From NCBI GenBank assembly GCA_965250225.1, contig CBDFNQ010000022.1:1-64000 (forward strand): a stretch of 64,000 bases of DNA, written 5' to 3'. The notes under the pieces are model-generated. The model was not told the DNA's origin. It worked only from the letters and a program-made list of their open reading frames with translations, and did not search any database. The DNA comes from CBDEUK01 sp965250225. Its GTDB lineage: Bacteria; Pseudomonadota; Gammaproteobacteria; Eutrophobiales; Eutrophobiaceae. This document shows positions 7,262 through 15,219 of the stretch, in pieces. Made by a program: the position numbers and the translations under genes. Numbering within the stretch: position 1 is the first letter of the stretch; every line of letters begins with the position of its first letter.

Positions 7262-8431
7262 TTGAATATCCACGAATACCAGGCCAAACAACTACTTGAA
7301 AATTACTCTATTCCAACACCGGAATCACACCCCGCTCATTCGGTCAAAGAAGCAGTGAGCATTGCACAGCAACTGGGTGGTGATACCTGGGTGGTAAAGG
7401 CTCAGGTTCATGCCGGCGGTCGCGGCAAAGCCGGTGGTGTCAAAATAGTCAGCAGCCCAGGTCAACTTGAACAGACGGCCAAAAATCTACTAGGGCAACA
7501 ACTGATCACCAAACAATCTGCACCGGATGGTCAACCCGTTAATTGCCTCCTTGTGCAGAAAACCGCCGCTATCCGTTCTGAGTTTTATCTTGCTCTGTTG
7601 ATTGATCGCTCGACACGGCGGGTCACCCTGATTGCCTCCAGTCAGGGTGGAATGGATATTGAAACCGTTGCCAGTAAAGAACCTGAATCAATCACCCAGA
7701 TTACAATCGATCCGATACTCGGCGTGCAAGACTATCAAGTACGGCGAATCGCGGATTGTTACAATCTGGAAAAACAACATCAAAAAACACTCGCACAGAT
7801 AGTCCATGCGCTGTACTCGTTATTCCTTGAAAAAGATCTATCTCTGCTCGAGATCAATCCCTTCATTCTCAGCAAAGAAGACACGCTTATAGCGCTCGAT
7901 GCTAAAATCAGTATTGATGACAATGCCCTGTTTCGACACCCCGATCTACATGCACTGTATGACCCAACGCAGGAAGACACAAAAGAAAACAAGGCCAGAA
8001 AGTTTGATCTGAATTATATCGCTTTGTCTGGAAATATTGCCTGCATGGTTAATGGTGCAGGTCTTGCCATGGCAACCATGGACATTATTAAATTGCATGG
8101 TGGCGATCCGGCTAATTTTCTCGATGTGGGTGGTAATGCAACGACTGAAAAAGTCTCTGAAGCCTTTAAGTTGATCCTGTCAGATCCAGGTGTAGAAGCA
8201 ATTTTGATCAATATATTTGGTGGTATTGTTCGATGTGACCTCATTGCAGAGGGCATTATACAAGCTGTTTCTGAAATTGGCGTAGCGGTTCCCATTGTCA
8301 TACGCCTTGAAGGTACCAATGCTCAGCAAGGCAAGGATTTACTGCTCAAGAGTGCGCTTGATTTGATTACAGCAGATGATCTGGATGATGCTGCCGAGAA
8401 GGCAGTGAATGCTGCCAAAGGAAACCACTAA
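7262..8431 (+). CDS. sucC: Succinyl-CoA ligase (ADP-forming) beta subunit
   Basis: 389 residues, the normal SucC length. It contains the ATP-grasp part (MNIHEYQAKQLL; VVKAQVHAGGRGKAGGVK; LLEINPF) and the CoA-ligase part (CMVNGAGLAMATMD; PANFLDVGGNATTEKV; NIFGGIVRCDLIA). With SucD it interconverts succinyl-CoA and succinate with ATP formation in the TCA cycle. The start is TTG, chosen because it yields the invariant N terminus. The TAA stop overlaps the sucD ATG by one base, implying translational coupling. sucAB and sdh are not next to it. MtkA of the serine cycle is a close relative, but residue pattern and length fit SucC. Confidence 0.92.
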   Translation: MNIHEYQAKQLLENYSIPTPESHPAHSVKEAVSIAQQLGGDTWVVKAQVHAGGRGKAGGVKIVSSPGQLEQTAKNLLGQQLITKQSAPDGQPVNCLLVQKTAAIRSEFYLALLIDRSTRRVTLIASSQGGMDIETVASKEPESITQITIDPILGVQDYQVRRIADCYNLEKQHQKTLAQIVHALYSLFLEKDLSLLEINPFILSKEDTLIALDAKISIDDNALFRHPDLHALYDPTQEDTKENKARKFDLNYIALSGNIACMVNGAGLAMATMDIIKLHGGDPANFLDVGGNATTEKVSEAFKLILSDPGVEAILINIFGGIVRCDLIAEGIIQAVSEIGVAVPIVIRLEGTNAQQGKDLLLKSALDLITADDLDDAAEKAVNAAKGNH

Positions 8432-9303
8432 TGGCCGTGTTACTTGATCGCAATACAAAGGTGCTGGTACAGGGTTTCACTGGGAAACAGGCAAGCTTTC
8501 ACTCGCAACAGGCCATTGATTACGGCACAAATATTGTCGCTGGCGTCACACCGGGGAAAGCCGGTCAGACCCATCTTGACCAACCCATGTTTGATACTGT
8601 CATTGATGCGAAAAAGGCAACCGATGCCAATGCCAGTATGATCATGGTGCCTCCTGCATTCGCAGCCGAAGCCATTTCAGAAGCTATTGAGGCAGGAATT
8701 GAGCTGATCGTGTGTATTACGGAAGGTATCCCTGTAATCGATATGCTCAGAGTCAGAGCCTATCTCGATCAATTTCCGAATACCTGTCTTATCGGCCCTA
8801 ACTGCCCGGGTATTATCACACCGGGGCAGGCTAAAATAGGTATTATGCCAGCCAGCATCCATCAACCAGGATGCATCGGTATCGTGTCCCGTTCCGGCAC
8901 ACTAACCTATGAAGCAGTCCACCAAACCACGCTGAATGGCCTTGGACAAAGTACCTGCATTGGTATCGGTGGCGATCCAATACATGGAATGAATTTTATT
9001 GATTGTCTAACATTATTTGAACAGGATAAAGCGACAAAAGGTATTATCATGGTTGGTGAAATTGGCGGCAGTGCGGAAGAAGAAGCCGCAGCATTTATCA
9101 ATGGCCATGTCACAAAACCGGTAGTTTCTTACATTGCTGGTGTGACCGCGCCCTCGGGTAAACGCATGGGACATGCAGGTGCTATTATCTCTGGTGGTAA
9201 AGGTACGGCTGTGGAAAAATTCAAGGCATTAGAAGAAGCGGGTGTTACGACTGTTCAATCACCGGCCAGGCTCGGCATGACCATCAAAAAACTCCTGGAA
9301 TAA
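8431..9303 (+). CDS. sucD: Succinyl-CoA ligase (ADP-forming) alpha subunit
   Basis: 290 residues. The CoA-binding N terminus has VLVQGFTGKQ and GVTPGKAGQTH. IGPNCPGIITPGQAKIGIMP and SRSGTLTYEAV follow. KRMGHAGAIISGGKGTA contains the histidine that is phosphorylated during catalysis. It forms the heterodimer or heterotetramer with SucC and is coupled to it by a one-base overlap. Nothing is unusual apart from its location away from other TCA genes. Confidence 0.93.
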   Translation: MAVLLDRNTKVLVQGFTGKQASFHSQQAIDYGTNIVAGVTPGKAGQTHLDQPMFDTVIDAKKATDANASMIMVPPAFAAEAISEAIEAGIELIVCITEGIPVIDMLRVRAYLDQFPNTCLIGPNCPGIITPGQAKIGIMPASIHQPGCIGIVSRSGTLTYEAVHQTTLNGLGQSTCIGIGGDPIHGMNFIDCLTLFEQDKATKGIIMVGEIGGSAEEEAAAFINGHVTKPVVSYIAGVTAPSGKRMGHAGAIISGGKGTAVEKFKALEEAGVTTVQSPARLGMTIKKLLE

Positions 9304-9331
9304 CTAACGCTCTTGATTATTTATTGTCACT

Positions 9332-10963
9332 ATGCCTTCAGATAACACTATCCGCATCGCACTGGCCCAGGTAAATCTACACGTTGGGGCAATCCAGTCA
9401 AACCAACAAATCATCATTGATACAATCAATGAGATTCAAAATAAAGACCATGTCGATGTGCTTATCTTTCCCGAACTCACACTCACATCATATCCACCAG
9501 AAGATTTATTGTTACGTGATGCATTATATCAACAAATTGGTGAAGCACTGATCGCAATTATACAACAGGTTGGTGAACTCACTGTTATCATTGGCTATCC
9601 ACAGCGTGATGGTAAGAAACTCTTCAACGCCTGTTGTGTAATTCATCAACAAACCATTGTTCACATCTATCATAAACAACGTCTGCCTAATTATGGTGTG
9701 TTCGATGAAAAACGATATTTTGACGATGATAATAAAGACTGTGTTTTTAACATTAAAGGGACGGCCGTTGCACTGAGTATCTGTGAGGACATCTGGTTCA
9801 GTGGTCCAAGTGAAAAGGCAAAGGCAGCTGGCGCTGAATTGATATTAAACATCAATGCCTCACCGTTTCACAAAACGAAACAGCAACAACGTCAGGAAAT
9901 ACTCAAACAACGAGCCAGTGAAACCGATCTGGATATCGTCTATGTCAATCTGGTGGGCGGTCAGGATGATTTAATCTTTGATGGCTGTTCAATGGCCATT
10001 AATCGTCATGGTGATATCGATTTTGAAGCGCCCGCCTTCAACGAAAAAACATATATTATTGATTATCATCCAGACAAGCGCTGCTTTACCCATACTTATA
10101 CCAATCAAACTACGCAAAGTGATCATGAATTGATCTACCAGGCCCTGACACTGGGCGTAAAAGATTATGTGAACAAGAATAGTTTCAAGGGCGTGTTACT
10201 TGGACTTTCCGGCGGCATAGACTCGGCCCTGACACTTTGTCTCGCGGTGGATGCACTGGGCGCAGAAAATGTCGAAGTATTATTACTCCCATCGAAATAT
10301 ACCGCTAATATGAGTAATGAAGATGCCGTATTACAGGCTTCAATATTAGCGGTGTCTCATCATATCGTTCCGATTGAAAAACCGTTTAAAGCCTTTTTAG
10401 AGACCCTTGCTCCCTGGTTAAGTAAATCATCATCGGACACAACAGAGGAAAACATACAGGCTCGTTGTCGTGGTACTTTGCTTATGGCCTTATCCAATAA
10501 ATCTGGAAAACTCCTACTCACTACCGGCAATAAAAGTGAAATGGCCGTTGGCTACGCCACTTTATATGGTGATATGGCTGGTGGCTTTGCGCCATTAAAA
10601 GATGTGCCCAAGCTGCTGGTCTTTGAACTTGCCCGATGGCGCAATACGTCGGCTGAGGTCATCCCTCAAAGAGTGATCGATCGGCCGCCCAGTGCAGAAT
10701 TACGCCCGGATCAAAAAGATGAAGATTCACTACCCGGTTATGAGGTGTTGGATCCCATACTGGAACGATATATTGAAAAGGATCAAAGTCCGGAAATAAT
10801 CATTAGGGCCGGGTTTCGTGAGGAAGATGTACTCCATGTCGTTCAACTGGTTGATAGAAATGAATACAAACGCCGCCAGTCTGCTCCCGGAGTGAGGATC
10901 ACCAAACGTGCCTTTGGCCGTGATCGGCGCTATCCAATCACTTCCGGTTATCGAGAAAAATAG
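9332..10963 (+). CDS. nadE: NAD+ synthase, glutamine-hydrolysing
   Basis: 543-residue two-domain enzyme. The N-terminal nitrilase-type glutaminase has the triad E48 (FPELT), K115 (HKQRLPN) and C151 (SICEDIW). The C-terminal ATP-pyrophosphatase/synthetase domain has SGGIDSAL at 293-300, TTGNKSEMAVGYATLYGD and PPSAELRPDQKDEDSLP. It amidates nicotinic acid adenine dinucleotide to NAD+ using glutamine-derived ammonia. It lies 28 bases after sucD and probably shares its transcript. Converges with bamD. Confidence 0.93.
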   Translation: MPSDNTIRIALAQVNLHVGAIQSNQQIIIDTINEIQNKDHVDVLIFPELTLTSYPPEDLLLRDALYQQIGEALIAIIQQVGELTVIIGYPQRDGKKLFNACCVIHQQTIVHIYHKQRLPNYGVFDEKRYFDDDNKDCVFNIKGTAVALSICEDIWFSGPSEKAKAAGAELILNINASPFHKTKQQQRQEILKQRASETDLDIVYVNLVGGQDDLIFDGCSMAINRHGDIDFEAPAFNEKTYIIDYHPDKRCFTHTYTNQTTQSDHELIYQALTLGVKDYVNKNSFKGVLLGLSGGIDSALTLCLAVDALGAENVEVLLLPSKYTANMSNEDAVLQASILAVSHHIVPIEKPFKAFLETLAPWLSKSSSDTTEENIQARCRGTLLMALSNKSGKLLLTTGNKSEMAVGYATLYGDMAGGFAPLKDVPKLLVFELARWRNTSAEVIPQRVIDRPPSAELRPDQKDEDSLPGYEVLDPILERYIEKDQSPEIIIRAGFREEDVLHVVQLVDRNEYKRRQSAPGVRITKRAFGRDRRYPITSGYREK

Positions 10964-11019
10964 TGATGCCTATTCCCATAAAATTTTGCATGGAAAACTC
11001 TAAGCGAAAAAAAGTTTTT

Positions 11020-11790
11020 TTATTGGACAACGATCTCCTGAACTTCCTCAATACCAGGATAATTCGGATAATTCAGTTGTAGTACACGTAACGCATCCCT
11101 GGATAAATCATCCAGACCAAGGATCTTGTATGATCTTGCCAGTAACGACAATGCATCGGGAATAGCCGGTGTACGTTCATATTGCTCTACCACATGACGG
11201 GCGCGATTGGCTGCGGCCAGGAAAGCACCTCGACGTAAATAATACTGTGCTACATAAATCTCATGTTGAGCCAGAACATTGCGTAAATAGACCATACGCT
11301 GCCGTGCATCCGGGGAATATTGACTGTCTGGGAAACGATTTGTTAATGAAGAAAAATCCTTAAAGGCCTGATCTGCTGAATCGATACTACGCTGAGAACT
11401 ATCAGTGTCTAATATGCGATCGGTAAACCCCTTGCCTCGTCCAAAATTGACCAGGCCACGTAAATAATACGCGTAATCAACATGCGTGTTCTGAGGATAG
11501 AGTTTAATGAAACGATTACAGGCGGAAATTGCCTGGTCTGGCTCGTCATTTTTAAAATACGTGTACGCCAAATCGAGTAGAGACTGTTGCCCATAGACAC
11601 CGAATGGATAACGGGATTCCAACCTTTCGTAATGTTTCACCGCATCGTCCCAATTACCAGAATCCAACGCGCCTTTCGCTTCTGCATAGAGTCGCTCCGC
11701 ATTCCAGTTCAGGGTTTCATCTTCTTTTTCTTCAAAAAAAGAACAGCTACTGATGAATACCGTTACAATGATTATCTTGAATATTCGCAT
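11020..11790 (-). CDS. bamD: Outer membrane assembly lipoprotein BamD
   Basis: 256 residues from the chosen ATG at 11790, which gives a short hydrophobic signal ending in the lipobox VFISSC. An upstream TTG would add only six residues. Tetratricopeptide-like repeats fill the body (ADDALDS-type helices; AERLYAEAKGALDSGNW; YPFGVYGQQSLLDLAYTYFK; YAYYLRGLVNFGRG). BamD is the essential lipoprotein of the BAM complex that inserts beta-barrels in the outer membrane. It is divergent from rluD with a 69-base gap, the common gammaproteobacterial arrangement. Confidence 0.9.
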   Translation of the reverse strand: MRIFKIIIVTVFISSCSFFEEKEDETLNWNAERLYAEAKGALDSGNWDDAVKHYERLESRYPFGVYGQQSLLDLAYTYFKNDEPDQAISACNRFIKLYPQNTHVDYAYYLRGLVNFGRGKGFTDRILDTDSSQRSIDSADQAFKDFSSLTNRFPDSQYSPDARQRMVYLRNVLAQHEIYVAQYYLRRGAFLAAANRARHVVEQYERTPAIPDALSLLARSYKILGLDDLSRDALRVLQLNYPNYPGIEEVQEIVVQ

Positions 11791-11859
11791 GGCGAGAGGG
11801 TATCCCAATACAAACCTGAGAGCAAAAAAACCGCTACTAATTTTACTAAAAATTTTTTT

Positions 11860-12816
11860 ATGACACGCACTATCTCACTGACCGCAACCGTCCCTGAAGA
11901 ATTGTCTGGCAAGCGCCTGGATCAGGCATTAGCCAGTTTATTTAATGAACATTCACGTTCACGTCTACAAGACTGGATCCGCCAGGGAAAAGTTCAACTC
12001 GATCAACAAATTGTTACTCAACGATTCAAACTCAAGGGTGGTGAACACATCGAGATTAAAGCCGAACTCGAAGCACAAATAGAACATACTCCAGAAGATA
12101 TACCTTTAAATATTGTTTATGAAGATGAGCATATTTTAGTGGTAAATAAAATCGCGGGAATGGTCACACATCCCGGAGCAGGAAACCAGTCAAGTACCTT
12201 GCTCAACGCACTATTACATCACCAGCCTAAACTTAAACTAGTATCACGCGCCGGGATCGTCCATCGTCTTGATAAAGAGACCACGGGTTTGATGATCATT
12301 GCCAAAACACCTGAATCTCACACCCGTCTGGTAGAAGCAATGCAGGAACGTGCCATCAAACGCGAATACCAGGCTCTGGTGAAGGGTCATATCACCGCCG
12401 GTGCGACTGTGGATCAACCGATAGGACGTCATCCAAAACACAGAACACGCATGGCAGTGATACACACAGGAAAGGAAGCCGTTACCCATTATCGCGTAAT
12501 CAAAAAATTCCGTGACTTTACGTTAGTAAATTGCCAATTGGAAACCGGTAGAACACATCAAATCCGTGTCCATATGGCACACATTCTTCACCCTATTATT
12601 GGCGACCCGGTCTATGGTGGTCGTTTTACACGTCCGAAAGGTTGTAGTGATGCACTTGCTGATCGTTTACGAAGCTTCAAGCGTCAGGCCTTACATGCCT
12701 GGCAATTAAGCCTGGAACATCCAGAAACTGGTGAGCCCATGCATTGGCAAGCACCTTTACCAGATGATTTTCTATCCCTGCTGGAAGCTATTACAAATGA
12801 GACAGCTGTAAAGTAA
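11860..12816 (+). CDS. rluD: 23S rRNA pseudouridine synthase RluD
   Basis: 318 residues. An S4 RNA-binding domain lies at about 17-75 (GKRLDQALASLF; SRSRLQDWIRQGKVQLD). The RluA-type catalytic domain has D138 in HRLDKETTGL, and RTHQIRVHMAHILHPIIGD follows. RluD makes the pseudouridines of helix 69 in 23S rRNA. The ATG at 11860 gives the expected N terminus; the frame stays open upstream, but that part overlaps bamD antisense and is not coding. pgeF follows after 12 bases, so the two form an operon. Confidence 0.92.
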   Translation: MTRTISLTATVPEELSGKRLDQALASLFNEHSRSRLQDWIRQGKVQLDQQIVTQRFKLKGGEHIEIKAELEAQIEHTPEDIPLNIVYEDEHILVVNKIAGMVTHPGAGNQSSTLLNALLHHQPKLKLVSRAGIVHRLDKETTGLMIIAKTPESHTRLVEAMQERAIKREYQALVKGHITAGATVDQPIGRHPKHRTRMAVIHTGKEAVTHYRVIKKFRDFTLVNCQLETGRTHQIRVHMAHILHPIIGDPVYGGRFTRPKGCSDALADRLRSFKRQALHAWQLSLEHPETGEPMHWQAPLPDDFLSLLEAITNETAVK

Positions 12817-12828
12817 ATCTTTGAAAAA

Positions 12829-13602
12829 ATGAACAGTTGGATCGAGGCTGACTGGCCAGCACCCGGGTGGTTACACGCTGGAACCACCACAAGGCTTGGT
12901 GGCGTCAGCCAGAGAATATTCGACAGCTTTAATCTGGCCACGCATGTCGGTGATAACATTCAAGATGTCAGGCAAAACCGCAAACTCCTCAACACGCAAC
13001 TAAACCTGCCCACCAATCCTTTTTGGCTAAATCAAATCCACGGCAGCACCATTGTCTGCGCAGATGATTTGACAGAAACACCCTATGCAGATGGTGCTTT
13101 TACCGATAAAACAGGCATGGTTGTTGCAGTTCTAACCGCAGACTGTTTGCCATTATTACTTTGTGACATCCGACATAAACGTATCGCAGCAATACACGTA
13201 GGCTGGCGAGGTTTTAGTCAAGGTATCGTCAGAAACGCACTGAGCGTATTTGCAGATTCTCGAGATCACATCATGGCATGGCTTGGACCAAGTATCAGTG
13301 CACGGAATTATGAGGTCGATGACGCAGTGAAAAAGGCCTGCCTGAAGGAAGCGGATCTGGCACACGTAGCTGAGGCACAAACATCCGACCAGGGATCTTT
13401 ATTTGAACCCAGCCGAAAGGGCCATTACCTGGCAGATATAAAAAAACTGGTGGTCGCGAGTCTACGCACCGAAGGTGTTAACACCTTTATTACAAAAGAG
13501 TTTTGTACTTATGCCGATAAGGATAAATGGTATTCATTCCGACGTGATGGCGAGACAGGTCGAATGGCAACATTGATATGGATGGATAAAGAAACCCCTT
13601 AG
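12829..13602 (+). CDS. pgeF: Peptidoglycan editing factor PgeF (YfiH/LACC1 family)
   Basis: 257 residues of the multicopper-polyphenol-oxidoreductase-like family. It shows TTRLGGVS near the N terminus, NQIHGSTIV, the metal-site region VLTADCLPLLL, AAIHVGWRG and, near the end, FCTYAD with SFRRDG. The E. coli protein prevents L-Ser from being incorporated in place of L-Ala in peptidoglycan stems, and relatives act on purine nucleosides. It directly follows rluD, as in E. coli, and ends inside the stem of a terminator. Confidence 0.88.
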   Translation: MNSWIEADWPAPGWLHAGTTTRLGGVSQRIFDSFNLATHVGDNIQDVRQNRKLLNTQLNLPTNPFWLNQIHGSTIVCADDLTETPYADGAFTDKTGMVVAVLTADCLPLLLCDIRHKRIAAIHVGWRGFSQGIVRNALSVFADSRDHIMAWLGPSISARNYEVDDAVKKACLKEADLAHVAEAQTSDQGSLFEPSRKGHYLADIKKLVVASLRTEGVNTFITKEFCTYADKDKWYSFRRDGETGRMATLIWMDKETP

Positions 13603-13626
13603 GCTCACTGGTTTGGGCCTTTTTTT
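13601..13626 (+). terminator. Rho-independent terminator of rluD-pgeF
   Basis: The 7-bp stem AGGCTCA/TGGGCCT (one G-T pair) with loop CTGGTT is followed by seven T. It begins within the pgeF stop codon. Confidence 0.8.
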
Positions 13627-13660
13627 AGGTCATTAAACAAAGACAGTGAGCACAACTAAC

Positions 13661-15082
13661 ATGTCGAATAACAACAAGCAACTTTCCTTTAGTGAAAGCG
13701 TAAACCATATGGCGGACCGTGCTTTTAAAGCGCTGGACATGGATGAAGATATTGCCAAAGCCATTAAAGCCTGTAATGCTACATTGGAGGTGCAATTTCC
13801 GGTAAACATACGTGGAAAAGTTGAAATTTTCACTGGTTGGCGTTCCGTCCACAGCAATCACCGATTACCGGCCAAAGGTGGTATACGCTTTGCCACGATA
13901 GTGAATCAGGATGAAGTAGAGGCCCTGGCTGCTTTAATGACCTACAAGTGCGCTATCGTAGATGTCCCCTTTGGTGGTTCAAAAGGCGGTCTATTAATTG
14001 ATCCAGGTCAATATACCCGGGATGAAATGCAATCGATAACAAGGCGTTTTGCCCGTGAGTTAATCAGGAAGGGGTTTTTAAGCCCTGCCATGAATGTACC
14101 AGCACCCGATATGGGTACGGGTGAACGGGAAATGGCCTGGATAACTGACACCTATAAGCATTTACACCCTGAAGATATTAACTATCAAGGCTGTGTTACC
14201 GGTAAACCTGTAGCACACGGCGGTATTCGTGGTCGTAAAGAAGCTACTGGTCGTGGTGTGGTTTATGCGATGCGAGAATTCTTTCGCCATTCTGAAGAAG
14301 TAAAGGCAGCCAGTTTAACGCCAGGACTCGGTGGGAAAAAAATCGTCATACAGGGCCTGGGGAATGTGGGTTATTACGCGGCCAAGCTACTCGATGAAGA
14401 AGATAATGCAAAGATTACCGCATTGATCGAACGTGATGGCGCTTTGGTAAATGACAATGGCCTGCCGATCGAGAAAATTTATCAATATATGGTTGAACAT
14501 AAAACCATTAAGGGTTTTCCCGATGCCGAGTTTATTAAAGATGGTCGTTCTCAACTGGAAAAAGAATGCGATATATTAATCCCTGCTGCACTAGAGGCTC
14601 AAATCCACGCTGAGAATGCAGACAATATCAATACCAGGTTAATAGTAGAAGCTGCTAACGGCCCAGTGACATTCGAAGCGGATGAAATTCTCAAAAAACG
14701 TGGCGTTACCATATTACCGGATGCCTATGTCAATGCAGGCGGCGTTACCGTTTCCTACTTTGAATGGGTTAGAAATCTCTCTCACATACGTTTTGGTCGT
14801 ATGGAGAGACGTTATACCGAAGCAAAAGGTCAACAAATTATTTCTGCCATTGAGAAAACAACGGGACAGGCTGTGCCAGAAGCAATTCATACGAGTATCA
14901 CCAGTGGTGCTGAAGAGCTCGATCTGGTTCGTTCAGGACTTGATGACACAATGCGCCTGGCCTTTCAGGAAATGCTGGATGTCCTGAAGAATAATACGAA
15001 AGTTGATGATTTTCGAACCGCCGCTTATGTCGTTGCTGTGAATAAAATATCTCGCTCATATATTGATATTGGTGTTTATTAA
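13661..15082 (+). CDS. Glu/Leu/Phe/Val-family dehydrogenase, probably glutamate dehydrogenase
   Basis: 473 residues from ATG 13661 (GTG 13646 would add five). KGGIRF and TYKCAIVDVPFGGSKGG hold the substrate lysines, with PAPDMGTGEREMAWI after them. The nucleotide-binding domain has VIQGLGNVGYYAAKLL. GRKEATGRGVVYAMREF is typical of glutamate dehydrogenases. It would interconvert glutamate and 2-oxoglutarate; NAD or NADP preference cannot be read safely, though glutamate enzymes fit better than leucine enzymes. It stands alone between the pgeF terminator and clpB. Confidence 0.85.
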   Translation: MSNNNKQLSFSESVNHMADRAFKALDMDEDIAKAIKACNATLEVQFPVNIRGKVEIFTGWRSVHSNHRLPAKGGIRFATIVNQDEVEALAALMTYKCAIVDVPFGGSKGGLLIDPGQYTRDEMQSITRRFARELIRKGFLSPAMNVPAPDMGTGEREMAWITDTYKHLHPEDINYQGCVTGKPVAHGGIRGRKEATGRGVVYAMREFFRHSEEVKAASLTPGLGGKKIVIQGLGNVGYYAAKLLDEEDNAKITALIERDGALVNDNGLPIEKIYQYMVEHKTIKGFPDAEFIKDGRSQLEKECDILIPAALEAQIHAENADNINTRLIVEAANGPVTFEADEILKKRGVTILPDAYVNAGGVTVSYFEWVRNLSHIRFGRMERRYTEAKGQQIISAIEKTTGQAVPEAIHTSITSGAEELDLVRSGLDDTMRLAFQEMLDVLKNNTKVDDFRTAAYVVAVNKISRSYIDIGVY

Positions 15083-15153
15083 AAATTTGAACTTTGACCA
15101 GTTTCTTTCCAGTCAATGCGTCCAGAAGTCTATCGGATTTAAAGCCGACACTG

Positions 15154-15179
15154 CTTGAATAGCGGCATCGCGCCCATAT
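15154..15179 (+). promoter_or_regulatory. Sigma-32 (heat-shock) promoter of clpB
   Basis: CTTGAA (15154-15159), 12 bases, then GCCCATAT (15172-15179) resembles the RpoH consensus CTTGAA and CCCCATNT with one mismatch in the -10 box. It lies 41 bases before the clpB ATG, which is preceded by AAGGAG. Position and gene function both support it. Confidence 0.72.
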
Positions 15180-15219
15180 CTAACCTTAATATGAAATTCA
15201 CTTTAATTAAGGAGCAAAC

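Noticed and set aside
7262..9303. sucCD as serine-cycle malate-CoA ligase mtkAB
   Set aside because: Motifs and lengths agree with succinyl-CoA ligase, and no other serine-cycle gene is nearby; a phylogeny would settle it.
11587..11859. Upstream extension of rluD by about 90 codons
   Set aside because: It runs antisense to bamD and has no similarity to the pseudouridine synthase family.
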